64,000 nt of DNA. It comes from Chloroflexota bacterium (lineage in GTDB: Bacteria > Chloroflexota > Dehalococcoidia > Bin125). Numbering within the stretch: the stretch's first letter is position 1; each line of letters opens with the position of its first letter. Below are positions 41,483-50,512 of the stretch, piece by piece. The stretch is from NCBI GenBank assembly GCA_028874365.1, contig JAPPJZ010000034.1, positions 25,068-89,067 of the forward strand, given 5' to 3'. Below the pieces are notes generated by a model. It saw only the letters and a program-made list of their open reading frames with translations. It made no database searches and had not been told where the DNA came from. A program made the translations under genes and the position numbers.

Positions 41483-42805
41483 ATGACGTCGCAGAACACG
41501 TCGGCGCGGTCGACAGAGCCGCCAGTGGATATGCTTCCGGTCGAGGATGCGGTCGAACGCATCCTCTCGTTCTGCCGGCGGCTGCCGTCGGAGACCCGAG
41601 CCATCGATGAGGCAGTCGGACAGGTCCTGGCGACCGACATCAGCGCTCCGTTCGACATCCCGCCGCACGACAACACGGCCATGGACGGCTACGCCGTGCA
41701 ATCGGCGAGCACCGACGGCGCGACGGAGTCAACCCCGGTTCGCCTGCGCGTGATTGGCGAGCTTGCGGCGGGATACCTGTACGAGAACTCCGTCGGAGCG
41801 GGCGAAGCTGTGCGGATCATGACTGGAGCGCCGATGCCGGACGGCGCCGACACGATCGTCCCGTTCGAAGAGACAGACGAGTTCGGACTTCGCGCGCCGG
41901 GCCAGGAGCACGTCAAAATCGAGGATGTCGGAATCCTGAAGGCGGCGGCGCCAGGCAACAACATTCGACGCCGCGGGGAAGATGTCCGCCGTGGTCAGCA
42001 GGTGCTGAACGCCGGAACCGTGCTGCGTGGACCCGAGGTGGCGGTCCTCGCTTCGCTCGGTGTCGGCGATGTCGAGGTATTCCGCCGACCGCGGGTGGCG
42101 ATCCTCTCAACAGGCGACGAGCTACTGATCCCGGGAGAAGCTCCCGCGCCCGGCAAAATCTACGACTCGAACTCATACGGACTGAGTGCGCTCGTCACCC
42201 AGTACGGCGGAGAACCGAAACGATTCGGCATCGCGCGGGACACGATTCCGGCTCTGACGGCGAAAATCAACGAGGCGCTGGAATCCTGCGACCTCGTCAT
42301 CACGTCAGCCGGCGTTTCGCGCGGCGACTTCGACGTGGTCAAGGAAGTGCTCGCCCGCGAGGGAGCGATCGACTTTTGGACCGTCAAGATGAAACCGGGC
42401 AAACCACTGGCGTTCGGCGAGTTCGAAGGTCCGAACGGTCGGCGCGTGCCGCATATCGGGCTGCCCGGGAATCCCGTGTCGTCGCTGCTCGCCTTCGAGC
42501 TCTTTGGACGACTGGCGATCTACCAGATGATGGGTCGTCAGCCGCAGCCTCGACCGATCGTCAAAGCGATTGCGGAGGAGGACATCGTCAACACCGATTG
42601 GCGGCGGGTGTACGCGCGGGCGATTCTCAACCTCGACGAGGACGGCCGCTGGCACGCACGGCTAACCGGACCGCAGGGCAGTGGGGTATTGACATCGATG
42701 GCGCTTGCCAATGGGTACGCTGTCTGTCCAGAGGACCGGGAACGCATCCACGCCGGCGAGGAGTGCGATGTGATCATGGTCGACTGGGATCATCCGCTCG
42801 ACTAG
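41483..42805 (+). CDS. moeA: Molybdopterin molybdenumtransferase MoeA
   Basis: 440 residues. PHDNTAMDGYAV, GEAVRIMTGAPMPDGADTIV, ILSTGDELLIPG, GVSRGDFDVVK and IGLPGNPVSSLLAFELF are the family's active-site segments. It inserts molybdenum into adenylated molybdopterin. The C-terminal domain IV is present. No other moa/mob gene is in the window. It lies between the RAM-domain gene and a cytochrome P450. Confidence 0.96.
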   Translation: MTSQNTSARSTEPPVDMLPVEDAVERILSFCRRLPSETRAIDEAVGQVLATDISAPFDIPPHDNTAMDGYAVQSASTDGATESTPVRLRVIGELAAGYLYENSVGAGEAVRIMTGAPMPDGADTIVPFEETDEFGLRAPGQEHVKIEDVGILKAAAPGNNIRRRGEDVRRGQQVLNAGTVLRGPEVAVLASLGVGDVEVFRRPRVAILSTGDELLIPGEAPAPGKIYDSNSYGLSALVTQYGGEPKRFGIARDTIPALTAKINEALESCDLVITSAGVSRGDFDVVKEVLAREGAIDFWTVKMKPGKPLAFGEFEGPNGRRVPHIGLPGNPVSSLLAFELFGRLAIYQMMGRQPQPRPIVKAIAEEDIVNTDWRRVYARAILNLDEDGRWHARLTGPQGSGVLTSMALANGYAVCPEDRERIHAGEECDVIMVDWDHPLD

Positions 42806-42840
42806 GTCACTTGCCCCACCAGGATTGAATCGAGTTGAAC

Positions 42841-44166
42841 ATGCCACTCGCGACCGCCATCCGATCAGTGATCGCGCCGGTCTACATCAAGGCCAGGCTG
42901 GCGCAAGAGCGCATCCAGTCCGGGGTGGTCTGGTACCCGCTGGATCCGGATTTCATCGCCAATCCGTACCCGACGTACAAGGAGCTCAGAGAACGGGACC
43001 CGTTTCACCCCAGCCCGTTGACGGGGGCGATGGTTGTCTCGAAGTACGACGACGTGGATGCCGTACTGCGCAACTTCAAAGTCTTCTCCAATCGGCGGGG
43101 ACCGGTCGGCACACGCAATCGACGCGGGATCGGCGAACAGATCGAGAACGAACTGCAGCCGTCGATGCTGTCGCTCGACCCGCCCGACCACACACGGCTT
43201 CGCGGGTTGGTCAGTCGAGCGTTCACGCCGCGCCAGGTTGCCAAGATGGAAGACCACATCCGCGAGACGGCGCAGGGCCTGCTGGACGAGGTCGATGGTG
43301 AGAACGAGTTCGACCTGATGGCTAATCTGGCTGCTCTATTGCCGACCGTCGTGATCGCGGAGATGATCGGCGTGCCGACAGAGGATCGACAGCAGTTCAA
43401 GGAATGGTCCGACAAGTTCGCACGGGTGCTGGAGCCCAATCTGACGGCAGACGAACTGTCCGTCGTCTTCGAGACGGGTCAGCTCTTCGATGAGTACTTC
43501 AGAGGTATCGTCGCCGAGCACCGCAAGAATCCCGGGGACGACCTCGTCTCGCGGCTGATCGAGGCTGAGGAAGAGGGCGACAAGCTCACCGAGGATGAGA
43601 TGATCGTCACGCTGCGACTGCTGTTGGTCGCGGGCAACGAAACGACGACGAATCTGATCGGCAATGGCCTGAAGGCGCTGCTCGAGCATCCGGAGCAGAT
43701 GGAGTTGTTGAGGGAGCGCCCTGAGTTGATCGACAACGCGATCGAAGAGCTGCTGCGTTACGACTCGCCGGTGCAGGTCGACGGACGCACGGTCCTGGAC
43801 GAGTTCCAACTCGACCGGCACACCCTGAAGCCGGGCCGGCCGATCTCGCTGCTGATCGGCGGAGCGAACCGCGACCCAGAGGAGTTCAGCGACCCGGAGA
43901 CCCTGGACATCACGCGTGAGGACGCCGGCAACATCTCGTTTGGACGAGGCATCCATCACTGCCTCGGCGCTCCGCTGGCGCGCCTGGAGGGCAAGATTGC
44001 GTTTGAGGCGTTGCTCGAACGGTTCGACGACATCTCGTTCGGCACCCGCACGCCCGAGTACAAGCAGAACATCGTTTTGCGCGGACTCAAGCACCTCGAC
44101 ATTCGGGTCGAGCGGGCGAGCGGTAAGTCGTTCGCGACGCCAAGCGCGGAGGCTGCCGCCGACTGA
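42841..44166 (+). CDS. Cytochrome P450, class I bacterial type
   Basis: 441 residues. I-helix oxygen-binding groove LLVAGNETTTNLIG, K-helix EELLRYDSPVQ (ExxR), and heme-thiolate loop ISFGRGIHHCLGAPLARLE with the Cys ligand. Early SLDPPDHTRLRGLVSRAFTP is typical of CYP102-unrelated soluble actinobacterial/Chloroflexi P450s. No ferredoxin or reductase gene is adjacent, so electrons must come from elsewhere. ATG 42841; TTG 42835 is possible. The substrate is unknown. Confidence 0.95.
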   Translation: MPLATAIRSVIAPVYIKARLAQERIQSGVVWYPLDPDFIANPYPTYKELRERDPFHPSPLTGAMVVSKYDDVDAVLRNFKVFSNRRGPVGTRNRRGIGEQIENELQPSMLSLDPPDHTRLRGLVSRAFTPRQVAKMEDHIRETAQGLLDEVDGENEFDLMANLAALLPTVVIAEMIGVPTEDRQQFKEWSDKFARVLEPNLTADELSVVFETGQLFDEYFRGIVAEHRKNPGDDLVSRLIEAEEEGDKLTEDEMIVTLRLLLVAGNETTTNLIGNGLKALLEHPEQMELLRERPELIDNAIEELLRYDSPVQVDGRTVLDEFQLDRHTLKPGRPISLLIGGANRDPEEFSDPETLDITREDAGNISFGRGIHHCLGAPLARLEGKIAFEALLERFDDISFGTRTPEYKQNIVLRGLKHLDIRVERASGKSFATPSAEAAAD

Positions 44167-44176
44167 ACGATTTCCG

Positions 44177-44455
44177 CTAGAGGGTCGTCACGAAACCCCG
44201 GAATTCGCCACTGGCGATTCCCCATTCGACGTTGACGTCCCTGATCAGGGCGTGCGGCGGACCAATCTTGAGTTCGTCCAGGAACGCTTCCAGCGACATC
44301 CGGTGCCCCTCTGCCACCACTTCCACGGTTGAGCCGTCGGCCAGGTTGCAAACGGTGCCGCTGATTCCGCCGATGCGATCGGCCGTGACCTCGGAGAACA
44401 TCCGATACCCGACCATCTGCACCCGCCCGCGCACGCGGACGGTCATCCGTTCCAT
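44177..44455 (-). CDS. Acylphosphatase
   Basis: 92 residues, the normal length. VRGRVQMVGYRMF carries the catalytic Arg in the phosphate loop, and GTVCNLADGSTVEVVAEG the catalytic Asn. It hydrolyses acyl phosphates. The start ATG shares one base with the stop of aroKB, making it the last gene of the alaS-to-aro operon. It converges with the P450 gene. Confidence 0.93.
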   Translation of the reverse strand: MERMTVRVRGRVQMVGYRMFSEVTADRIGGISGTVCNLADGSTVEVVAEGHRMSLEAFLDELKIGPPHALIRDVNVEWGIASGEFRGFVTTL

Positions 44456-46206
44456 CAGGAGGCGCCGACGACTGCGTCGATGGCGTTGGACACGATCTCG
44501 GGCGGCACGTCGTCACGCACGATCGGGGAGCCGACGCTCTCCAGCAGCACCCAGCGCTGCTTGCCGCCGATGACCTTCTTGTCCCGCGACATCGCCTCGA
44601 CGATCTCGGCCCTGCCCAGACCGGAGGGACTCCGTGTTGGCAGACCGAATCGTTCGATCAATCGTCGATGCCTGCTGACCACCGCCTCGTCGATCATTCC
44701 AAGTGAGCAGCCCATCTCGGCGACGGCCACCATGCCCATGGCCACTGCTTCGCCGTGCAGGACGGTGCTGTAACCAGTGACGGACTCGATCGCGTGGCCA
44801 AGGGTGTGTCCGTAGTTGAGGATCTGGCGGAGATCCGATTCGCGTTCGTCTGCTGAGACTACGGCAGCCTTGATTGCCTGATTGCGCGTGATGATGTCGA
44901 CCAGCAACTGACGCCGCGAATCATCGCTGCCGGCGGCTGCGGGATCGAGAAGGGCATCGGCTGAGTCGTCGAGCAGATCGAGCATCGGTTCGTCGCGGAT
45001 GAAACCATGCTTGATCACTTCGGCGAACCCGGAGCGCAACTCACGCGGCGGCAGCGTGGCGAGCGTCGCCGCGTCGGCGAGCACTGCGCGAGGTTGATAG
45101 AAGGCACCGACCAAGTTTTTGCCTGATGGCAAATCGATGGCGACTTTGCCCCCGATCGCGGCGTCAACCATGCCCAGCACGGTCGTCGGTGCGTGGACCA
45201 GAGGCATGCCGCGCAGATAGGTTGCAGCGGCTGTCCCAGCCAGGTCAGTCGTAACGCCGCCGCCGAGGGCGAAGACCACATCTCGGCGTTCGGCGCGGTG
45301 AGTAGAGAGCCAGTCGTAGAGCGATCCGAGCGAGATCATCGACTTGCTCGCCTCGCCCGAGGGCACGGCGTAGGAGATCACGCTCCGACCTGTCCGCTCC
45401 AGCGACCTCAAGGCGGTGTCGCCGTGCGAATCGATGACAGCCCGGTCGGCGATCATGAACACTCGTCCGCTCAGGCCAAGTCGATCCAGTATGTCGCCCG
45501 AGCGTTCGAGCAGGTCCCAGGCGGAATAGACCGGATATCTTGCCGAGCCGGCTTCCACGACACACCCGACATCGGGACCGAAATCGCTGAATGGCGGCGG
45601 ATCAATTCCCGGGCCATTGCGCATCTCGCGCAGCCTGGTGTCCGAGTGGACCACGGCTGCAGCTCGCTGGTTCACTGCATCGACGACCTGATCGACCGCT
45701 TCTCGGATCTCGATGTCGTCGGTATGGACGGTGAGGTCGGACATCGCGTAGAAGGGCTGCCTCGCCGCTTTGAGCGTCTCGACGCGCCGGCGTGGGTCTG
45801 TGCCGGCCAACATGGGGCGGACCTCTGTCGTCCCCTGCTCGGCCGCCGCGTAACGCGCCAGAATGGTCGCCGAACGCGCCTCCAGCGTTACGACAAACCC
45901 ACCATCGGCCAGTACCGAACGGTTCTCAGCGCTGAGCCAGACGCCACCGCCTGTGGCGATGACCACGCCCTCTCGGCATGCTGCGTCTCGGACGACCTGG
46001 TGCTCACGTGCGCGAAAGCCGCTCTCGCCCTCCGCCTCGAAGATGCCGGGAATGGTGCGACCGGCAGTTCGTTCGATTTCCACATCGAGGTCCACAGCTT
46101 GCCAGCCGAGCCGATGGGCGATGTATGGAGCGAGGATCGACTTGCCGGTCGCGCTGAATCCGATCAGCACGACGCGCTTGAGTTCCGCTGGCAGACTCAC
46201 GACCAC
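44455..46206 (-). CDS. aroKB: Fused shikimate kinase / 3-dehydroquinate synthase
   Basis: 583 residues in two domains. Residues about 1-180 are shikimate kinase: Walker A GFSATGKS, substrate Asp in VDLDVEIER, GESGFRAREH, ATGGGVWLS. Residues about 200-583 are 3-dehydroquinate synthase: ALGGGVTTDLAGTAAATYLRG, GKNLVGAFYQP, zinc ligands in GFAEVIKHGFI, NYGHTLGHAIE and LHGEAVAMGM. It catalyses steps 2 and 5 of the shikimate pathway. Both domains look active. It overlaps aroC by ten bases. Confidence 0.95.
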   Translation of the reverse strand: MVVSLPAELKRVVLIGFSATGKSILAPYIAHRLGWQAVDLDVEIERTAGRTIPGIFEAEGESGFRAREHQVVRDAACREGVVIATGGGVWLSAENRSVLADGGFVVTLEARSATILARYAAAEQGTTEVRPMLAGTDPRRRVETLKAARQPFYAMSDLTVHTDDIEIREAVDQVVDAVNQRAAAVVHSDTRLREMRNGPGIDPPPFSDFGPDVGCVVEAGSARYPVYSAWDLLERSGDILDRLGLSGRVFMIADRAVIDSHGDTALRSLERTGRSVISYAVPSGEASKSMISLGSLYDWLSTHRAERRDVVFALGGGVTTDLAGTAAATYLRGMPLVHAPTTVLGMVDAAIGGKVAIDLPSGKNLVGAFYQPRAVLADAATLATLPPRELRSGFAEVIKHGFIRDEPMLDLLDDSADALLDPAAAGSDDSRRQLLVDIITRNQAIKAAVVSADERESDLRQILNYGHTLGHAIESVTGYSTVLHGEAVAMGMVAVAEMGCSLGMIDEAVVSRHRRLIERFGLPTRSPSGLGRAEIVEAMSRDKKVIGGKQRWVLLESVGSPIVRDDVPPEIVSNAIDAVVGAS

Positions 46207-47396
46207 TCTCCGCGCGGAACCGCCGTTTCGAGGAATGCCTCCATGTTTTGCCGCGTTTCTGGGAGGGAGTCTCCGCCGAATTTCTCAAGGATCGCGTCGG
46301 CCAGGACCAGCGCCAGCATCGCCTCGACGATCACCCCGGCCGCAGGCACAACGCACACGTCCGAGCGTTCATAGTGGGCTTCCACGCGTTCCCCGGTGGT
46401 CAGGTCGGCGGAGGGCAGCGGATGCGCCAGCGTCGCAATCGGTTTGACAGCGACCCGAACGACCAGTTCTTCACCATTCGAGATGCCGCCCTCGATGCCG
46501 CCTGCGTGGTTGGTCCGGCGACGCCAGGGATGATCGCCCCAAGCGTCCTGCGGCAACACGACGTCGTGATATCCGCGGCCGGTCAAGGCCGCGCCACTGA
46601 AGCCGTCACCGATTTCGACGCCCTTGAATGCGTTCATCGAGAGAATCGCCTGGGCGATGCGGCCGCTCAGCTTCCGATCCCACTGCACATGTGACCCCAG
46701 GCCGAACGGCACGCCGCCGACCCTGGCCTCGAGAGTGCCGCCAAGCGTGTCGCCGTCCTGTTTGGCGGCGTTGATTTCGTCGATCATCGCCTGAGTCAGA
46801 TCTGGGTCCGTGCAGCGAACGGGCGAGTCCTCAACCGCGTCCCAATCCACCTCGATTGACGGGTCGATCGCAACGGTGCCGATCTGGACGACATGGCTGT
46901 GAAACGAGCAGCCCAGCTCTTCGCACAGCCTCCGCGCGACGGCGCCCGCGCCGACGCGTGCGGCGCTCTCGCGCGCCGAGGCTCGCTCAAGGGAGTCGCG
47001 AACGTCTTCGTATCCGTACTTCAGCGAGGCGGTGAGGTCGGCGTGACCGGGTCGGACTCGCGTAACGGGGGTCGGGGGCGGATCGACCGAATCGAGCGAC
47101 ATGGTCTCTCGCCAGGGCCGCTTATCGGGGCCCAACCCCTTGTCGAAGTCGCGGTTCTCGATCCAGAGGGCGATGGGGCTACCCATCGTCCGACCCTGAC
47201 GCACACCGCCGCGAATATGCGCGTAGTCCGTCTCGATCTTCATCCGGCCGCCGCGTCCGTAGCCCTTCTGACGACGCGCGAGCTGCTCGCGAATCTGTTC
47301 CTCGGAGAGCGGGAGACCGGAGGGCACGCCATCGACGATTACGGTCAAACCCGGTCCGTGCGACTCGCCAGCGGTGAACCAGCGCAGACTGCCCAT
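46197..47396 (-). CDS. aroC: Chorismate synthase
   Basis: 399 residues. GESHGPGLTVIVDGVPSG, RRQKGYGRGGRMKIE, GSPIALWIENRD, RPGHADLTASLKYG, and the late AGGIEGGISNGEELVVRVA with RSDVCVVPAAGVI are the family signatures. It uses reduced FMN to form chorismate, the last step of the pathway. One-base overlap with the upstream unknown gene and ten-base overlap with aroKB. Confidence 0.97.
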   Translation of the reverse strand: MGSLRWFTAGESHGPGLTVIVDGVPSGLPLSEEQIREQLARRQKGYGRGGRMKIETDYAHIRGGVRQGRTMGSPIALWIENRDFDKGLGPDKRPWRETMSLDSVDPPPTPVTRVRPGHADLTASLKYGYEDVRDSLERASARESAARVGAGAVARRLCEELGCSFHSHVVQIGTVAIDPSIEVDWDAVEDSPVRCTDPDLTQAMIDEINAAKQDGDTLGGTLEARVGGVPFGLGSHVQWDRKLSGRIAQAILSMNAFKGVEIGDGFSGAALTGRGYHDVVLPQDAWGDHPWRRRTNHAGGIEGGISNGEELVVRVAVKPIATLAHPLPSADLTTGERVEAHYERSDVCVVPAAGVIVEAMLALVLADAILEKFGGDSLPETRQNMEAFLETAVPRGEWS

Positions 47397-48064
47397 CAGT
47401 CGTTCCCCTGCCGCTCAGAGTCGGCGTCGGTCGTTTCTGCCACCATATCGGCGAAGCGGTCGGGAGGCAGTTCGATGGGACGCGGCTCGCCGTTTGGCGC
47501 ACGATTCGCAATCGTCTCAAACTCGCGAGCCAACACGCCCGGTGGAAGGTTCCAATCGAGGCTCATCGCCGCGGCTCGATCCGCCTCGACACAGAGGATT
47601 GGGAGTGCGCTGGCCTGACCCTCGGCATCGCGGAACGTGGTGTAGACATCGACGCGGACGTGATTGGGGCGGAAATTGGGGATGTCGTAGAAGATCATCT
47701 CGACCAGTCGCAAGGCCGTCGAATAAGCCGTGTCGAGCGAGGAGGCAATCTGCTCACGGTTACCGTCTACGGTCCCGAACTCGGCGTCCGCCGATGTGCT
47801 CACACGGACATGCCGAGCCGAGGCTCCGACTAGGTTGAGCCCCTGCACGCCGGCCCAGACGTTCGCGCTGACATCCTTGGGCGGACGCTGGGTTCGCCAG
47901 TGTTCGATCTCCTGGTCGAGGATCCCCTGGATGGCTTCCATGTCGTTCTGAGCGACGAGCTGACGCCAGAATCGATGGGTCCTCGCTTCCTTGAACAGCA
48001 GCAGGCCCACGGCGCCGAAGAACGCGGCGATCAGGGCGAAGCCGATCGTTACTCCCTCGCTCAT
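47396..48064 (-). CDS. Unknown membrane-anchored protein within the aro operon
   Basis: 222 residues, not recognised. One N-terminal helix (IGFALIAAFFGAVGLLLF), a helical linker, then a beta-rich domain (NVWAGVQGLNLVGASARHVRVSTSADAEF; VRVDVYTTFRDAEG; LPILCVEADR) and an acidic tail. The start overlaps aroE by four bases and the stop overlaps aroC by one, so it is firmly in the operon. A shikimate role is not implied by sequence. Confidence 0.7.
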   Translation of the reverse strand: MSEGVTIGFALIAAFFGAVGLLLFKEARTHRFWRQLVAQNDMEAIQGILDQEIEHWRTQRPPKDVSANVWAGVQGLNLVGASARHVRVSTSADAEFGTVDGNREQIASSLDTAYSTALRLVEMIFYDIPNFRPNHVRVDVYTTFRDAEGQASALPILCVEADRAAAMSLDWNLPPGVLAREFETIANRAPNGEPRPIELPPDRFADMVAETTDADSERQGND

Positions 48065-48921
48065 GTCCGTGATCCGGTCATCGCCGCCTCGGCCTCGGCC
48101 AGCATCACTTCGACCGGCGCTTCACGCTCGGTCCAGAGCTCGAACGCCGCCGCTCCCTGGTAGACGAGCATGGGCAGACCGCCCACTGCGCGCCGACCGG
48201 ACGCCAGTGCTGCCTTGACCAGGGGCGTCTCGACGGGGTTTGCGATCAGGTCTGCGACGAATGCATCGTTCGACAGCATGGCAAGATCGATGGGCATCTC
48301 TCCCTCCGTCGCGCTCCCGTTGAGCCCGACCGATGTGCACTGCACGACGAGGTCGGCATCTGAGAGTGCGCTCGCCACGCCATCGTCGTCCGCGCCCATT
48401 GAGCCCAAACTCACGCCTGCCGACGCCGAGGCGAGGTCGTGGCGCAGCCGTCCACCACGAACGGCGGTGCGATTGATAATCGTCAGGCGCTCGACTCCGC
48501 GCCAGATCAGCGCCCAGGCGACCGCCCGGGCCGCTCCCCCCGCACCCCACAGCACGGCGCGGGCGCCGGCTGGATCGAAACCCGCCTCCGCCAACGAGCG
48601 CTGGAAGCCGGTCACGTCAGTGTTGTAACCCTGCAGATGGCCGTCGTTGTTGACGATCGTGTTGATCGCCCCGACGAACCGAGCCGTCTCGTGTAGCCCG
48701 TCCATGTGACGTAGCGCAGCCTCCTTGTACGGGATCGTGATGTTCGCGCCAAGCGCGTCATCGTGACGCAGATCGTTGATGAATCCCTCAAGTTGGGCCG
48801 GCTCGAGGTCCCAGGCTTCGTATCGGACATCGAGACCTGCCGCGGCGAATCCGGCCTGCTGAAAGCGGGGCGAAATGCTGTGCGCCACGGGATGGCCAAT
48901 CACTCCGACGCGTAAGGTCAT
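48061..48921 (-). CDS. aroE: Shikimate dehydrogenase
   Basis: 286 residues. GHPVAHSISPRFQQAGFAAAGL, catalytic Lys in NITIPYKEAAL, Asp in GYNTDVTGFQRSL, and nucleotide loop LWGAGGAARAVAWAL followed by IINRTAVRGG (NADP-type). It reduces 3-dehydroshikimate to shikimate. Four-base overlaps link it to mltG upstream and the unknown gene downstream. Confidence 0.96.
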   Translation of the reverse strand: MTLRVGVIGHPVAHSISPRFQQAGFAAAGLDVRYEAWDLEPAQLEGFINDLRHDDALGANITIPYKEAALRHMDGLHETARFVGAINTIVNNDGHLQGYNTDVTGFQRSLAEAGFDPAGARAVLWGAGGAARAVAWALIWRGVERLTIINRTAVRGGRLRHDLASASAGVSLGSMGADDDGVASALSDADLVVQCTSVGLNGSATEGEMPIDLAMLSNDAFVADLIANPVETPLVKAALASGRRAVGGLPMLVYQGAAAFELWTEREAPVEVMLAEAEAAMTGSRT

Positions 48922-49991
48922 CGGGACGCTCCGCGAAAGCGCTCCACATTCGCCTGGTGTTCCTCGAAGGTGACCGCGAACGCATGGGTTCCGTCACCCT
49001 TGGCAAAGAAGAACAGGTACGGCACGTTCGCCGGACTGGCGGCGGCCTCGATCGATGCCAGACCGGGCGACGCGATCGGCGTCGGTGGCAGGCCGGCCGA
49101 TCGGTAGGTGTTGTACGGCGACTCAACCCCAAGGTCGGCCGCCGTCAGATGCCGCTTCCACCAGTCTCCCTCCGTGCCCACGGCGTATTGAACTGTGGAG
49201 TCCATCTGCAACAGCATGCCCGCGTCGAGTCGATTCCAGATCACTGCCGACACCAGTGCGCGTTCCGAGTCTTCAATCACTTCGCGTTCAATGATTGAGG
49301 CGATGGTCAGGACTTCGTGCAGCGATCGACCGGACGCCTCGATACGTGCCACCAGTTGCTGGCTTAGGGATTCATCGAATCGCGACAGCATCAGCCGGAT
49401 GACATCTTCCTCGGAACCGTCGAGCGGGAAGGAGTAGGCGCTGGGGAAGAGGTAGCCCTCAAGAGACGCGCCGGGCGGTCGATTACTCGCCAGTGAGCCG
49501 GCCACGACCGCATCGGAAACAGTCGCCAACGCGGCTCGGAACGCACCGGCGTTAACCACATTGGACTGTGCGAGACGTTCCGTCACCTGCTCGAGCCTCA
49601 ACCCCTCAGGGATCACCACGCGCAGCGGTGAAGTCTCTCCAGATTGTATGCGTCTGAGGATTTCAAACGTCGTCAACCCCGCCTCGAACGTGTATTCGCC
49701 CGGCTCAAGCCGAGATTCCCAGCCCAGCAGCGAGGCCAGAAGCTCGAAGCGCGTGTGAGAGCCGATCGCGCCGGCGGCTTCAAGTCGACGACCGATTGAT
49801 GCCGCAGAGTCGCCGAGCGCGATTGAAACCGACGATGGCCCGTAAGTCGGTTGAGCTGCTTCGGTGTCCCGGTCGGTCACGTGCGGCTCGGAGGGAGCCC
49901 TCGATACTGCCACCGTCGCAGTGGCAGCGGCCAGGAAGGCAAGAACGAGCACCAGAGTCGCCACCATCAACCGCCAGCGCGAGGCGGTCAT
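48918..49991 (-). CDS. mltG: Endolytic murein transglycosylase MltG
   Basis: 357 residues. N-terminal membrane helix (about 8-30), a LysM-like segment, then the YceG domain: LEPGEYTF, VVIPEGLRLEQVTERLAQ, LEGYLFPSAYSF, and the catalytic TIASIIEREV with Glu, then SAVIWNRLDAGMLLQMDSTV and PYNTYRSAGLPPTPIASPGL. It cuts nascent peptidoglycan strands outside the membrane. The start overlaps the ruvX stop by one base; the ruvX-mltG-aroE order is common in bacteria. Confidence 0.95.
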   Translation of the reverse strand: MTASRWRLMVATLVLVLAFLAAATATVAVSRAPSEPHVTDRDTEAAQPTYGPSSVSIALGDSAASIGRRLEAAGAIGSHTRFELLASLLGWESRLEPGEYTFEAGLTTFEILRRIQSGETSPLRVVIPEGLRLEQVTERLAQSNVVNAGAFRAALATVSDAVVAGSLASNRPPGASLEGYLFPSAYSFPLDGSEEDVIRLMLSRFDESLSQQLVARIEASGRSLHEVLTIASIIEREVIEDSERALVSAVIWNRLDAGMLLQMDSTVQYAVGTEGDWWKRHLTAADLGVESPYNTYRSAGLPPTPIASPGLASIEAAASPANVPYLFFFAKGDGTHAFAVTFEEHQANVERFRGASR

Positions 49992-50503
49992 CAGATCTCA
50001 GCGTCGACGCGCGCCTGCGCGCGACTTCCCTCCTCGCTGTCAAGCCAGCGCTGGAGGATGCGCGCCGCGGCGGCGGCGTGGGATCGTTCCCGATCACGTC
50101 GTTGACGTTGGACGCTCCTGCGACCGGGTGAGCGGGCCTTGCGGCCGCGGTCCGTGGTCCCTTCGAGGCTGAACTGGGAGTCGAAGTGGCTGGAGAAACG
50201 TTCGTCTTGCGCGACGCACGTCGCTCCCAATGCGGACGCGAGCTCCTCGCCGAACTCGCGAAACGCTCTCGCCTGGGCGTCCTCGCGCCCGTCACCGCGA
50301 AACGGAACTCCGATTACGAGAGCAGAAACCTGTTCCCCGCCCAGTAGATCTCGCAGGGCTTGCACCATGGCGGCGTCACCGGCGCTGCGATCCAGCGTTC
50401 CCACTGGCAATGCGAGGGTTGAATCGAGCGCAGCCCGAGCCACGCCAACCCAGCGTTCGCCCGGGTCGATCCCAACGGCACAACCATCCATTGTGGGCGA
50501 CAT
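49991..50503 (-). CDS. ruvX: Holliday-junction resolvase-like RuvX/YqgF, with a substituted acidic residue
   Basis: 170 residues, RNase H fold. AVGIDPGERWVGVARA (first Asp), VIGVPFRGDG and AQDERFSSHF match RuvX. The last motif, normally DSxAAxxILQ, reads SHAAAAARILQ: the conserved Asp is His. The preceding stretch is an Arg-rich insert in place of the usual KxK segment. The family nicks or processes pre-16S rRNA ends or DNA junctions; activity here is uncertain. It starts nine bases after alaS ends. Confidence 0.9.
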   Translation of the reverse strand: MSPTMDGCAVGIDPGERWVGVARAALDSTLALPVGTLDRSAGDAAMVQALRDLLGGEQVSALVIGVPFRGDGREDAQARAFREFGEELASALGATCVAQDERFSSHFDSQFSLEGTTDRGRKARSPGRRSVQRQRRDRERSHAAAAARILQRWLDSEEGSRAQARVDAEI

Positions 50504-50512
50504 GAACGCGCC

